From contig NZ_LT707418.1 of the NCBI RefSeq assembly GCF_900155585.1, forward strand, positions 186,001-250,000: DNA of 64,000 nucleotides, given 5' to 3'. A program made the translations under genes and the position numbers. Position 1 is the stretch's first letter, and every line of letters begins with the position of its first letter. The DNA is from Aedoeadaptatus urinae. Lineage in GTDB: Bacteria > Bacillota > Clostridia > Tissierellales > Peptoniphilaceae. The notes below the pieces were generated by a model. The model had not been told where the DNA came from and ran no database searches. It was given only the letters and a program-made list of their open reading frames with translations. This document shows, piece by piece, positions 35,953-45,321 of this stretch.

Positions 35953-36750
35953 TTAAATCGCCTCGATGGTCTTGGTCACCAATGCCTTAAAGTCGTCGGC
36001 GACGCGGGCGGAAATCTCGATGACTTCCTCGTGTTCCAAGGGTTGATCTAAAATGCCCGCCGCCATATTGGTGATGCAGGAAATGCCGATGACCTTCACG
36101 CCGCGGTGATTGGCGACGATGACCTCCGGTACCGTGCTCATACCTACGGCATCGGCGCCTAAGATGCGGGCCATGCGCACTTCCGCCGGCGTTTCGTAGC
36201 TTGGGCCGGTCATGTACATGTAAACGCCGGATTGATGCTTGATCTTTAATTCTGCCGCCACAGATTCCACCAGAGCCGCCAACTTTCCGTCGTAGGCATA
36301 GGACATGTCCGGGAAGCGCTCGCCCTTGTCGTCGTTGGGGCCGATTAAGGGATTCTTGCCGTTGAAATTAATGTGATCAGTAATGATCATTAAGTCGCCG
36401 GGCTCGAACTCTTCGTTGACGCCGCCGGCGGCATTGGTCACGATCAATGTCTTTACTCCCAGCTCGCAGAGAATCTTCGTAGGAAAGACCACATCTTCCA
36501 TGGCCACTCCTTCGTAGAAATGGATGCGGCCCTTCATGGCGACGATATTCTTCCCCGCCAGGGTGCCGAAAATCAGCTCGCCGCTGTGGCCTTGCACCGT
36601 AGATTGTTTAAACCCGGGAATGTCTTTGTAGGGAATGGCCACGGCGTTTTCGATGGATTCTGCAAAATCGCCTAAGCCGCTTCCTAAAATAATGCCGATT
36701 TCCGGACGGATCGTCGTTTGTTTATTTAAGTAATCAATGGTTTGATTCAT
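35953..36750 (-). CDS. punA: Purine-nucleoside phosphorylase
   Basis: This trimeric-type phosphorylase cleaves inosine and guanosine to base and ribose 1-phosphate. The 265-residue protein has GIILGSGLGDFAE (phosphate site), GRIHFYEG, TNAAGGVNEEFEPGDLM and the MYMTGPSYETPAEVRM region. The substrate residues are in GISCITNMAAG. It overlaps the NUDIX gene by 17 bases and is followed two bases later by pdp. Confidence 0.96.
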   Translation of the reverse strand: MNQTIDYLNKQTTIRPEIGIILGSGLGDFAESIENAVAIPYKDIPGFKQSTVQGHSGELIFGTLAGKNIVAMKGRIHFYEGVAMEDVVFPTKILCELGVKTLIVTNAAGGVNEEFEPGDLMIITDHINFNGKNPLIGPNDDKGERFPDMSYAYDGKLAALVESVAAELKIKHQSGVYMYMTGPSYETPAEVRMARILGADAVGMSTVPEVIVANHRGVKVIGISCITNMAAGILDQPLEHEEVIEISARVADDFKALVTKTIEAI

Positions 36751-37285
36751 TTTTCTCTCTCATTTCTTTTACGGCATAAAGCCCGATAATGGTTTTCGCG
36801 TCCACTATTTCGCCCAGCTTAACCATGCGCAGTGCCTCGTCCAAGTCCATATAGACGACTTCCAAGTCTTCCGTGTCGTCTAAGTGCATTTCCCCGGGCG
36901 TGGGGTTTTCGCAAAAGAAGATATGGATCTTCTCATTGGTAAAGCCCGGCGATGTGTAAGCTTCCAAAAGAAACTCGGCGGATTCCGCCACGAGCCCCGT
37001 CTCCTCGGACAGCTCGCGAATGGCGGCCTTCATGGGATTTTCATTGTGCTCGATGAGACCGGCGGGAAGCTCCAGCAAATACTTTTTCGTCGCGATTCGG
37101 TACTGTCTCACGAAGGGAATCTTTCCGTCTTCGCAAAGAGCCACCATGGTGCAGCCGCCGACGTGTTCCACCACTTCTCTTTTGCCGTACCGTTGGCCAT
37201 CCAGCTCCACGGTATGGCAGCGCAAGGTCACCACCTTGCCTTCATAAATTTTTTCGCTGCGTATAATGCGCTCTTCAGAAATCAT
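36734..37285 (-). CDS. nudF: NUDIX hydrolase, ADP-ribose pyrophosphatase type
   Basis: It probably cleaves ADP-ribose to AMP and ribose 5-phosphate. The 183-residue protein has the Nudix box in ELPAGLIEHNENPMKAAIRE continuing to LSEETGL. An N-terminal beta domain is typical of the ADPRase branch. It lies between recN and the nucleoside phosphorylases. An ADP-ribosylglycohydrolase gene at 52 kb is a possible functional relative but not linked in an operon. Confidence 0.9.
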   Translation of the reverse strand: MISEERIIRSEKIYEGKVVTLRCHTVELDGQRYGKREVVEHVGGCTMVALCEDGKIPFVRQYRIATKKYLLELPAGLIEHNENPMKAAIRELSEETGLVAESAEFLLEAYTSPGFTNEKIHIFFCENPTPGEMHLDDTEDLEVVYMDLDEALRMVKLGEIVDAKTIIGLYAVKEMREKNESNH

Positions 37286-37293
37286 AAAACCTC

Positions 37294-38949
37294 CTAAATC
37301 CGGTTTTGTAGCATTTCACGTGCCGTGTCTCGGGTCTTTTCCGTGTCTTCGCCGCTGATCATGGTGGCGAGCATGGCGATCCGCTCTTCCTCGTTTAACT
37401 TTTGAACGTATGAAACGGTGCGTCCCGCCTCTTCCCGCTTTTGTATGCGGTACTGGCGATCGGCTCGGGCCACCACTTGAGGCAAGTGGCTGACGACGAT
37501 AAGCTGCCGGTCCTTCGACAGGCGTTTAATCTTCTCCGCCACGACCTTGGCGGTCTTGCCGCTCATGCCCGTGTCCACTTCGTCGAGAATAAGAATTTCC
37601 CGCTCGTCCAATTCGGCAAATATACTGATAAAAGCTAAGAAGATGCGGCTGATTTCACCGCCCGATGCGATGTCCGCCATGGGCTGCAAATCTTCGCCCT
37701 TGTTGGTGGCGATGAGAAAGCAGACGCCGTCCATGCCGTCGGCGGAAAGAGACTTTTCCGAAAAGTCCACTTTAAATGCCGCACCGTGAATATCCAGCTC
37801 TTCCATTTCCCGGGCCATGCGCCCCTCCAGCCGATGTGCCGCGTCCATGCGCCGCTTACGCAAGCTGTGAGACAGTGTCGTCGCCTGTTCCTTCTTCGCT
37901 TCCAATTCCTTTTTCATGGCTTCCACGACGTGTTCGTAATCGTCGATGAAGGCGAGGCGCTCCCGACTTTCTTCCAGAAAAGCCTGAATCTTTTCGTAGC
38001 TGTCGCCGTATTTTCGCTTCATGCTGTTAATGGCATCCAGCCGCTCCGTGACTTCCTGAAGGCGCTCTGGATCGTCGTCGAAATTTTCGCCCTTGTCCCG
38101 CAAGCTCTGGGCCAAATCCTGAAAGCCGTAGCGTATGTCTTCGAAGCTTTCGAATAAATCCTTAAAGCTGTTGTCGTTTTGTGTAACCTTCTCCAAGGCT
38201 CCGCCGTAGCGATCTAATAGGGAACGAATGCCGCCTTCTTCAAAGGCCAGTTGATTCATTTCCTGCAAGAGGGCCAAGGTTTCCGTGTGACTGTTTCTCG
38301 CGCGAAATTCTTCGGCCAGGGCTTCGTCTTCCCCTTCTTCCAGAGCCAGGGTTTCGATCTCCTCGATCTGATAGCGCAGCAGATCCCCTTCCCGCGCCAT
38401 GGCCTGTGGATCTTTCACCTCTTTATTCAATCGGTCCTCGATGGCTTTATAATCGGCGAATACATCTTTTAATTCGGCGAGGTCTTTGTTTTGCTCTTCC
38501 CCGCAAAAGCGGTCCAAGAGCTCCAGCTGAAAACTGGGCTTCATAAGAAAGCCGTTCTCGCCCTGTACGCCTGAGAGAGCCATGATGCTCCCGAATTCTT
38601 TTAACAGGGCATTGGTGACGATCTTGCCGTTAATTTCGGAGAGGGAAGGCCGATCCCGATAGAGGCTTCGCTCTACGATAATGACGTCTTCAAAAGGAAT
38701 ATTATTTTCCGCGAGAAAATCCAGTGCCTTTTTGTTTTTCGTCACAAAAACTCCTTGGATCGACGCCTTCTCCGCGTCTTTGCGAATCATATTCTTTTGC
38801 GCCCGCGCGCCGAGAATCAATCCCATGGCGTCCATAATAATGGACTTCCCCGCGCCGGTCTCCCCGGTTAAAACGGAAAAGCCGTCGTGAAACTCCATGG
38901 AAGAGTGATCGATAATGGCGAAATGATCGATTTGAAGGCGTAAAAACAT
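37294..38949 (-). CDS. recN: DNA repair protein RecN
   Basis: RecN is an SMC-like ATPase acting early at double-strand breaks. The 551-residue protein has Walker A TGETGAGKSIIMDAMG near residue 31 and long central coiled coils (about 150-380). The ABC signature SGGEISRIFLAF and Walker B LILDEVDTGMSG are near the C-terminus. It abuts tlyA, the conserved tlyA-recN order. Confidence 0.96.
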   Translation of the reverse strand: MFLRLQIDHFAIIDHSSMEFHDGFSVLTGETGAGKSIIMDAMGLILGARAQKNMIRKDAEKASIQGVFVTKNKKALDFLAENNIPFEDVIIVERSLYRDRPSLSEINGKIVTNALLKEFGSIMALSGVQGENGFLMKPSFQLELLDRFCGEEQNKDLAELKDVFADYKAIEDRLNKEVKDPQAMAREGDLLRYQIEEIETLALEEGEDEALAEEFRARNSHTETLALLQEMNQLAFEEGGIRSLLDRYGGALEKVTQNDNSFKDLFESFEDIRYGFQDLAQSLRDKGENFDDDPERLQEVTERLDAINSMKRKYGDSYEKIQAFLEESRERLAFIDDYEHVVEAMKKELEAKKEQATTLSHSLRKRRMDAAHRLEGRMAREMEELDIHGAAFKVDFSEKSLSADGMDGVCFLIATNKGEDLQPMADIASGGEISRIFLAFISIFAELDEREILILDEVDTGMSGKTAKVVAEKIKRLSKDRQLIVVSHLPQVVARADRQYRIQKREEAGRTVSYVQKLNEEERIAMLATMISGEDTEKTRDTAREMLQNRI

Positions 38950-39744
38950 TTAGCGGAACTCCTCCCCGGACGCCCGTACCACCGCTTCGATATCCACCTC
39001 TGCGGCGGCATCGGCATCCTTCGTCATAAGCATTAAAAACTCCGTATTCCCCGTCGCACCTTGTATAGGCGAGTAGGTCAACACTTCGGGATACATACCC
39101 AACCCCGATACCAGCTCATACATTTTATTTAAAACATCCATATGGACCTTAGGATCGAACACGATGCCGCCCTTTCCCACCTTGCCCTTGCCAGCTTCGA
39201 ATTGGGGCTTGATCAGCGCGGCGATTTTTCCGTCGTCGGACAGATAGCTCACGGCCTTGGGCAGCACGAGCTCCAGAGAAATAAAGGACACGTCGATGGA
39301 AATAAAATCCATGGCATCGTCGAGATCCTCCCGGTCGAGATAGCGCACATTGGTGCGTTCCATGACCACCACCCGCGGATCCACCCGCAGGGAATAGGCC
39401 AGTTGATTGTAGCCCACGTCCACGGCGTAGACTTTTTTTGCCCCGTGGGACAACATGCAATCGGTAAAGCCGCCGGTGGATGAGCCGATGTCCATACAGA
39501 CTTTTCCCGTGAGATCGATGCCGCAGTTTTCGATAATTTTTTCCAGCTTAAAGCCTCCGCGAGAGACGTATTTTAAGCTGTGACCTTTAACCGTTATGTC
39601 CGCATCCGTATCGATCATCTGCCCGGCCTTGGCGATGCGCTCCGTGCCCATAAAGGCTTCCCCTGCCATGATCATGGTCTTGGCTTTTTCCCGGGAAGGG
39701 GCCAGATTCTTTTTTACTAATAGGACATCAGCACGTTCTTTCAA
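38950..39744 (-). CDS. tlyA: TlyA family rRNA 2'-O-methyltransferase
   Basis: TlyA proteins combine an S4 RNA-binding domain with an FtsJ-type methyltransferase and modify rRNA ribose at 16S and, in some species, 23S positions. The 264-residue protein has S4 at about 1-65 and the SAM site VCMDIGSSTGGFTDCML near 84. Later motifs are FISIDVSFISLELVL and LIKPQFEAG. It sits five bases after ispA and directly before recN. The old name hemolysin A does not imply toxicity. Confidence 0.93.
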   Translation of the reverse strand: MKERADVLLVKKNLAPSREKAKTMIMAGEAFMGTERIAKAGQMIDTDADITVKGHSLKYVSRGGFKLEKIIENCGIDLTGKVCMDIGSSTGGFTDCMLSHGAKKVYAVDVGYNQLAYSLRVDPRVVVMERTNVRYLDREDLDDAMDFISIDVSFISLELVLPKAVSYLSDDGKIAALIKPQFEAGKGKVGKGGIVFDPKVHMDVLNKMYELVSGLGMYPEVLTYSPIQGATGNTEFLMLMTKDADAAAEVDIEAVVRASGEEFR

Positions 39745-39748
39745 GCAA

Positions 39749-40534
39749 TCACCTGTCCCGTTTCAAAATTTTATCGATCAAGGCTTCCGTCTCCTCGAAT
39801 CGGCCGAGTGAGGTGAGAAGCTCTAAGCACTCTTCCGTGTATCGGGCGGCTTTCGTCAAGTAATCCTCCGGATTTACCTCGGCGCCGTCTTCTTCCAGAT
39901 CGAAGTAGTCGTCTTGAAATTGATAGCTCAGGCCCAAGGTCTCCCCAACGCGGTACAGGATGTCGTTGGCTTCTTTCGATTTCCCCGCCAAGGCGCCGGC
40001 CATGGCGAAGCAAGCCCCTAAAAGGGCGCCGGTTTTTCTCTTGTAAATGACCTCGTCCCCCGACGATGCGCCGACGCGAATGTCCAGCACCTGTCCGTCC
40101 ACCATGCCTACGGTGCCCGCCGCCTTAAATAAATATCTCATGGCGTCGATACCGCCGGCGGGATCCAAAGACGCCCCTTCGGCGGCAAGCTCCGCCGCCT
40201 GTGAAAGTAAGCCGTCGCCGGCGAGAATAGCCAGGGCTTCGCCGTAGGCCGTGTGGCAGGAGGGCTTGCCCCGTCTGAAATCGTCGTCGTCCATGGCGGG
40301 CAAGTCGTCGTGAATCAAGCTATAGGTGTGGATGGATTCCATGGCGGCGGCAAAATAAAAGGCCGCGTCGCCTTCGTAGCCCAAATCCTTAAGGACCGTA
40401 TAAAACAGCGTGGGGCGAATGCGCTTCCCTCCCGTAAACAGGGAGTAGAGCATGGCTTCTTTTAATTCCTCGGCGGCCGAGGGGATGGCTTCATAATAAG
40501 CCTTCAGCCGCTCGTCAAATTTCGTCATCGCCAT
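39749..40534 (-). CDS. ispA: Polyprenyl synthetase (farnesyl diphosphate synthase type)
   Basis: It condenses IPP with allylic diphosphates to make FPP or GPP. The 261-residue protein has the first aspartate-rich motif HDDLPAMDDDDFRRGK near residue 82 and the second, YQFQDDYFD, near 210. The residues ahead of the first motif (ESIHTYSLI) are bulky, fitting a short-chain product. Upstream xseB overlaps its start, giving the classic xseA-xseB-ispA order. Confidence 0.94.
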   Translation of the reverse strand: MAMTKFDERLKAYYEAIPSAAEELKEAMLYSLFTGGKRIRPTLFYTVLKDLGYEGDAAFYFAAAMESIHTYSLIHDDLPAMDDDDFRRGKPSCHTAYGEALAILAGDGLLSQAAELAAEGASLDPAGGIDAMRYLFKAAGTVGMVDGQVLDIRVGASSGDEVIYKRKTGALLGACFAMAGALAGKSKEANDILYRVGETLGLSYQFQDDYFDLEEDGAEVNPEDYLTKAARYTEECLELLTSLGRFEETEALIDKILKRDR

Positions 40535-40718
40535 CCGCTTCCTCGCTTTCCGTCAATACGCGGACCTTTTGCTCCAGCCCCTTTAAATCTTTCTCAAGCT
40601 CCCGGTAAAGGGACGTGCCCTCTTCGTAGAGCTTTACCATTTCTTCCAAAGACAAGTCGTCGTTTTCCATTTTCTCGACGATTTTTTCCAGTTGATCCGA
40701 TTTTTCCTTATAGTTCAT
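40515..40718 (-). CDS. xseB: Exodeoxyribonuclease VII small subunit
   Basis: XseB is the helical partner that wraps the XseA catalytic subunit. The 67-residue protein fits the family: two helices with QLEKIVEKMENDDLSLEEMVKLYEEG in the first 33 residues, then GLEQKVRVL. It overlaps xseA by 11 bases and ispA by 20. Confidence 0.95.
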   Translation of the reverse strand: MNYKEKSDQLEKIVEKMENDDLSLEEMVKLYEEGTSLYRELEKDLKGLEQKVRVLTESEEADGDDEI

Positions 40719-42039
40719 GACCGTTCCTTTCTATGGACAGGACGCGGGTTTCGATGAACCCGTCTAAAAGATCGACGGACAACACGTCGTCGACCTTCAC
40801 CTCTTTCGTCGAGCGTATGTATAAATTTCCCAGGCGAACCCGCGGCTTCGCCCGCTCTTTTCCAAGTGTTTTCATGCGATTGTCCAAGGCTTTTAAATCC
40901 CCGGAAGCCGCTTTAAGGGCTAAGGTCGCCGCCCGAGCCATGCGCTTGCTCCGAAGAGCCAAATCCAACCCTTCTCTTTCGGATCGCGCCTGTAAATTAA
41001 CGGCCTTCATGCGAACGCCATAGCCTTTTAGAGCTTGCAACTTTAAATTAAACGACTGCTTCAAATGAAAATCCATGCGCTCTTTCAGGGCCTTCTGTGC
41101 CAAGCGCTTATTCATAATGGCATCCAAAGACACGGTTTGATAAAGCCGATGGGCAAGGCCTTCTGCTCGCCGTCTTCCCTCGTGGAGGGCGAGGGTAAGG
41201 ACGTGATTCATGGACCGAAGCTGCGCACGCGCCGCGGCCAACAGATCGTCTCTGTGGCAGACGATGAGCTCCGCGCCGTGAGTGGGTGTCGCAGCACGTA
41301 CATCGGCCACGTAATCGCAAAGGGTGGTGTCCACCTCGTGGCCTACGGCGGAAACCACCGGGTGGCGCCGCCCGGCCAAGGTGCGGATCAATGTCTCGTC
41401 GTTAAAGCAAAACAAATCCTCCATGCTGCCGCCACCGCGGGTGATGAGGATGACGTCCACGTCGTCCCGCTCATCCAATCGTTTAAAGGCCCGGGCAATG
41501 GATTCGCCCGCCCCTTCCCCCTGGACGAGAGTCGGCGATACGATGACGGAGACGGCGGGATTTCGATTGGCCGCCACCTGCAGGAAGTCGTGTAGTGCCG
41601 CCCCCGCCGTACTGGTGACAACGCCCACGGTTTGCGGCTTTTCCGGCAGGGCCATTTTTTTGTCCATATCAAATAGACCTTCTTTGCTCAGAAGGTCTTT
41701 TAATTTTAAAAAAAGTTTGTAGAGGGCGCCTTCTCCCGTGAGCTCCATGGTCTTGGCCACAAATTGCAGCCGCCCCGAAGGTGCGTAAATGGCGACGGAG
41801 CCCATCATCTCCACTTCCATACCTAATTGAAAGTCGAGTTCCATGGCTTCGGCATCCTCGTGATACATGATGCAGTCCATGCGGGCCTTATCGTCTTTCA
41901 CGGTAAAGTAGACGTGGCCGCTGGCAGCCTTTTTTATTTCTGCCAGCTCGCCCTTTAAAAGCACGTGATTCAATAAGTAATCCGTCTTTAAAACTTTTTT
42001 CGTATATGCAAGAAGCTCGGATACACTAATGGGATTCAT
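40708..42039 (-). CDS. xseA: Exodeoxyribonuclease VII large subunit
   Basis: XseA degrades single-stranded DNA from both ends. The 443-residue protein has an N-terminal OB domain (about 1-100) and a catalytic domain with GVVTSTAGAALHDFL, DVILITRGGGSMEDL and SAVGHEVDTTLCDYVAD. A long coiled-coil region and a C-terminal GFIETRV segment follow. It overlaps nusB by 14 bases. Confidence 0.96.
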   Translation of the reverse strand: MNPISVSELLAYTKKVLKTDYLLNHVLLKGELAEIKKAASGHVYFTVKDDKARMDCIMYHEDAEAMELDFQLGMEVEMMGSVAIYAPSGRLQFVAKTMELTGEGALYKLFLKLKDLLSKEGLFDMDKKMALPEKPQTVGVVTSTAGAALHDFLQVAANRNPAVSVIVSPTLVQGEGAGESIARAFKRLDERDDVDVILITRGGGSMEDLFCFNDETLIRTLAGRRHPVVSAVGHEVDTTLCDYVADVRAATPTHGAELIVCHRDDLLAAARAQLRSMNHVLTLALHEGRRRAEGLAHRLYQTVSLDAIMNKRLAQKALKERMDFHLKQSFNLKLQALKGYGVRMKAVNLQARSEREGLDLALRSKRMARAATLALKAASGDLKALDNRMKTLGKERAKPRVRLGNLYIRSTKEVKVDDVLSVDLLDGFIETRVLSIERNGHEL

Positions 42040-42526
42040 GGCCGCCTTCTCGGAGAATATAGCCTAAAATGCCGTTAACAAAGCGCGCACTGTCGGAGGA
42101 GCTGTACATTTTTGCCAAATCCACGGCCTCGTTAATGGAAACCGCAGGCGCAATATCGTCGTGATAGATGATTTCGGCCACGGCCACGCGCAAAATCGAC
42201 AGATCCACTGTGGCAATGCGATGAATGGAGCCGTCTTTTAGGTGATCGGCAATAATTTTGTCGATGGCCTCTTTGTTGTCGACAATGATTTCCACGCTCT
42301 TCGTAATATATTCCTTCTCACCGGCGGTGAAGGGAATATTCGATTCGTCTTTTACGCGATCGGCTAAAATCTTTTCGTTAAAGACGTGGCGATACATCGT
42401 CTCGACCTCGTCCTTTTCCCAGACGCTTTCGAAATACGACTCCGCCACATCCATGGTAAATTCGCCTCTATGTTCCATGGCAAATAAAATTTGCATGGTT
42501 GCAATTCTAGACAGTTTTCTGCTCAA
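42026..42526 (-). CDS. nusB: Transcription antitermination factor NusB
   Basis: NusB binds boxA RNA with NusE to support rRNA transcription. The 166-residue all-helical protein matches in its C-terminal DIAPAVSINEAVDLAKMYSS and ARFVNGILGYI. It lies 17 bases after the Asp23-type gene and overlaps xseA, a conserved clostridial order. Confidence 0.95.
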   Translation of the reverse strand: MSRKLSRIATMQILFAMEHRGEFTMDVAESYFESVWEKDEVETMYRHVFNEKILADRVKDESNIPFTAGEKEYITKSVEIIVDNKEAIDKIIADHLKDGSIHRIATVDLSILRVAVAEIIYHDDIAPAVSINEAVDLAKMYSSSDSARFVNGILGYILREGGHESH

Positions 42527-42542
42527 AGAAATTCCTTCCCTG

Positions 42543-42911
42543 TTACATGGATTGTTGTTCGTGGGCGCGCACGCCGTTAATATGAACGTTGACGGCGGAA
42601 ATGTCCAGGTCGGTCATATTGCCCAGGCTTTCCTTAACGGCATCTTGCACTTCCTCCGCCACTTCGACGATGTTTCGTCCGTATTCCACGACGATGGAAA
42701 TGTCCACGACGCTCGTTGTTTCGTCGGCCGTCACTTTCGTCTTGGACGGGGTTCGACCGGCAAGGAAATCGCCGATTTCTCTTTTCGTGGTATAGCTGTT
42801 ATATACGCCGTCGACACGCAGCGCCGCTTCCTGAGCGATTCGCGTAATGACGTCGTCGGCTATTTTTACATTGGAATTCCCCGAAGGGTCAACAAAATAT
42901 TTTTCAACCAT
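42543..42911 (-). CDS. Asp23/Gls24 family envelope stress protein
   Basis: This family has small cytosolic or membrane-associated proteins linked to envelope stress. The 122-residue protein contains IADDVITRIAQEAALRVDGV and VVDISIVVEYGRNIVEVAEEVQDAV, with the final DLDISAVNVHINGV. It is the first gene of the nusB-xseA-xseB-ispA operon, with a promoter directly upstream. Confidence 0.92.
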   Translation of the reverse strand: MVEKYFVDPSGNSNVKIADDVITRIAQEAALRVDGVYNSYTTKREIGDFLAGRTPSKTKVTADETTSVVDISIVVEYGRNIVEVAEEVQDAVKESLGNMTDLDISAVNVHINGVRAHEQQSM

Positions 42912-42931
42912 TTCTGCCTCCTATTTTCCCC

Positions 42932-42940
42932 ATTATACCA
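42932..42940 (-). promoter_or_regulatory. Extended -10 promoter of the asp23-nusB-xseAB-ispA operon
   Basis: The minus strand reads TGG followed by a perfect TATAAT at 42937-42932, some 20 bases before the Asp23-type start. The -35 region is poor. An AGGAGGC ribosome-binding site follows. Confidence 0.6.
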
Positions 42941-42985
42941 TAAACAAGGGGCCCGAAAAAACTGCCGCCGAAGAGTTTGCCTGCT

Positions 42986-43603
42986 CTATGGCTTTAGAAT
43001 CTTCCCGAGAAAGCTCCTCCGGTGCCCCGGCGTCGGACCCAGTGCGAGAATGGCCTCCCGATGCTGTTTCGTGCCGTAGCCCTTGTGCTTTTCGATGCCG
43101 TAGCCGGGATAGACCTCGGCCCACTCGATGCAGAGGCGGTCCCTGAATTCCTTCGCCAAAATAGATGCACAGGCGATGGTATAGGACAGGTCGTCTCCGT
43201 GAATAATCGGCTCTTGAATACAGTCCAGGTCCACGGTTTCCGCATCGATTAAAAACAAAATCTTCTTGTCGGGAAATTTATTGAGTGCCTCCTGTGCCGC
43301 CTCCTTCATGGCAAGGCGCGTGGCCTGCTTAATATTTACGGCATCGATAACCTCGGGGCTCTTTCTTGCAAAGGAATAAAAAATTGCACGCTCCTTAATG
43401 CTCACTTCCAAGACGGCTCTTTTTCTAGGAGATAATTTTTTCGAATCCGTGACGCCGGCGATGGTCTCATCCAAGGGCATCATAACGCAGGCGGCCACCA
43501 CGTCGCCGAAGAGACAGCCGCGGCCCACCTCGTCGATGCCGGCGATGTAATCGTAGCCCTCTTTCAGCTTTTCCGAATCAAAACGAAGATCGGTCATGAA
43601 CAT
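42986..43603 (-). CDS. rnhB: Ribonuclease HII
   Basis: RNase HII cuts RNA in RNA-DNA hybrids, including single ribonucleotides in DNA. The 205-residue protein has the catalytic DE pair in IAGIDEVGRGCLFGDVV and FLIDAETVDL. The terminal HKGYGTKQHREAI block is also present. It overlaps rbgA by 26 bases, the standard rbgA-rnhB pair. Confidence 0.96.
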   Translation of the reverse strand: MFMTDLRFDSEKLKEGYDYIAGIDEVGRGCLFGDVVAACVMMPLDETIAGVTDSKKLSPRKRAVLEVSIKERAIFYSFARKSPEVIDAVNIKQATRLAMKEAAQEALNKFPDKKILFLIDAETVDLDCIQEPIIHGDDLSYTIACASILAKEFRDRLCIEWAEVYPGYGIEKHKGYGTKQHREAILALGPTPGHRRSFLGKILKP

Positions 43604-44441
43604 CTTCCAAGCTGATTCGTCCCCATTTGCCGCCGCGAAACTCGTCTAAAATCAAGTGAGAGACCTTGGTATAGTCGATTTCGCCGCCGCGAATCAAGCA
43701 TCCCCGCCGCTTGCCAATGGCATCCATCACCGCCACCGGATCGTCGAAGGTGTCGGTGAGATCGTAGCGCTTCGCCATGGCATCCATAAATTTTTCCATG
43801 GCTTCTTTTACCAATTCGTAAGCCAAGGTCTCCACGTCCATAATCTCATCTTTAATGGAGCCCGTAAAAGCCAAGTGGCGGCCCCGAATAGGCGGATCCA
43901 GCTTAGGCCAGAGAACGCCCGGCGTGTCTAAGAGATCAAAGGCCTTGTGATGGCGAATCCATTGATTTGTCTTTGTAATGCCCGGTCGATTGCCGATGGC
44001 GGCGGATTTTCTGCCCGCCACCTGATTGATGAAGGTGGACTTGCCCACATTGGGAATCCCCGCCACCATGACCCGGAGCTTCCGCTTCTCCATGCCCTTT
44101 TGCGCCTCTTTTTCCCGAAGACCCGTCACGGAATCCTCCAAGGCCTCCGTCAAACGCTTCTCGTTGATCTTCGACGTGGCGGACCAGGCAATGGCCGAGG
44201 TGTCGTCTTGCCCGTTAAAGTAGTCGATCCAACGCTCCGTCTCCTTCGGATCGGCCAAATCCGATTTATTTAATAGCATGAGCACGGGAATGGATGTGAG
44301 CACCTCGTCCAAGAGCGGATTGTAACTGCTGATGGGAATGCGGGCGTCCAGCAAAACCACCGCCACATCGCACTGCGCCTTCATGCTCTTCAAAGACTCG
44401 ATGGTCTTTTTCATATGCCCCGGGTACCAGTTAATGTTCAT
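43578..44441 (-). CDS. rbgA: Ribosome biogenesis GTPase RbgA (YlqF)
   Basis: RbgA is a circularly permuted GTPase needed late in 50S assembly. The 287-residue protein shows the permuted order: G4 LLNKSDLAD near residue 57, then G1 GIPNVGKSTFIN and G3 DTPGVLWPK. A C-terminal helical RNA-binding domain follows. It overlaps the HAD gene by 11 bases and rnhB by 26. Confidence 0.96.
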   Translation of the reverse strand: MNINWYPGHMKKTIESLKSMKAQCDVAVVLLDARIPISSYNPLLDEVLTSIPVLMLLNKSDLADPKETERWIDYFNGQDDTSAIAWSATSKINEKRLTEALEDSVTGLREKEAQKGMEKRKLRVMVAGIPNVGKSTFINQVAGRKSAAIGNRPGITKTNQWIRHHKAFDLLDTPGVLWPKLDPPIRGRHLAFTGSIKDEIMDVETLAYELVKEAMEKFMDAMAKRYDLTDTFDDPVAVMDAIGKRRGCLIRGGEIDYTKVSHLILDEFRGGKWGRISLEDVHDRSSF

Positions 44442-45273
44442 CGTCCACCTCTTTTCTTATCATGGCATCGACTAATTTAAACGCGCCGTATTCCTCCGGC
44501 GGTTCGTCGCAAATTATATCCGCCGACGCCTTCACGTCCTCCGGCGCCGACGCCATGGCGATGCCGATGCCCGCGTGGGCGATCATGGCCTCGTCGTTTC
44601 GGTCGTCGCCGACAACGATCATCTCCTCGGGCACAATGTTTTTCAGCTCTCCGTAGGTGCGAAGGCCGCGCCACTTATTGCTGCCCTTGCCGATGATTTC
44701 AAAAAGAGATAGCTTGGGATCACGGCTCTTTAATAAGTGGGCCGTGAGCCCTTCCTCTTTGATCACGGGCTCGCGAATTAAATCCTCAAAGACCTCCGGC
44801 GTGGCATAGCCTGCCACGGCGAGGACGTCTTCTTTTAAAAGCTCGTCCAAGGTCATTTTTTTATACATGTTTTCGTAAAAGACCACGTAAGACGATTCTC
44901 GCTCCGTCTGCTCGAAAAGTGTGACCAAATCATAGCCCTTGTCGTAGCTGTCCACGTGAAAAATCGGGTGAAGGCCACGGGCTTCAATGGCCTGGGTTAA
45001 TGGCCGGATCACCCCTCGGTCGAAGGCGTGTTTGTTCAGGGTCTCTTCGGAATTTTTATAGCGAATTAAATTCCCGTTATTTGAAATCAGTGCGAGCTCG
45101 TCATTATAGGGGGCCATTTCGCTTTTCAAGGAGCGATAGGGCCGTCCGCTGGCGATCACCGTTTCGATACCCAAATCCTTCCACCGACGAATAAAATTCA
45201 CCATGGTTTTGTCCACGGGTTGTTTTCTCGCGGCAATGGTCCCGTCGTAGTCCAATGCAATCAATCGAATCAT
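44431..45273 (-). CDS. Cof-type HAD phosphatase
   Basis: This 280-residue HAD-superfamily hydrolase of the IIB cap class has the nucleophile motif ALDYDGTIAA at residue 6-15 and motif II VIASGRPY. Motif IV is GDDRNDEAMIAHAG. Members dephosphorylate sugar phosphates, FMN or pyridoxal phosphate; the substrate here cannot be told. It follows a terminator and is cotranscribed with rbgA. Confidence 0.9.
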   Translation of the reverse strand: MIRLIALDYDGTIAARKQPVDKTMVNFIRRWKDLGIETVIASGRPYRSLKSEMAPYNDELALISNNGNLIRYKNSEETLNKHAFDRGVIRPLTQAIEARGLHPIFHVDSYDKGYDLVTLFEQTERESSYVVFYENMYKKMTLDELLKEDVLAVAGYATPEVFEDLIREPVIKEEGLTAHLLKSRDPKLSLFEIIGKGSNKWRGLRTYGELKNIVPEEMIVVGDDRNDEAMIAHAGIGIAMASAPEDVKASADIICDEPPEEYGAFKLVDAMIRKEVDDEH

Positions 45274-45283
45274 AATCCTCCAG

Positions 45284-45318
45284 GAATAAAAGAGCGACTC
45301 ATTGAGCCGCTCCCGTAG
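45284..45318 (-). terminator. Terminator after the ABC permease gene
   Basis: The minus strand has the stem GAGCGGCTC with loop AAT and GAGTCGCTC, then TTTTATT. It ends the two-gene ABC operon before the HAD gene. Confidence 0.85.
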
Positions 45319-45321
45319 TTA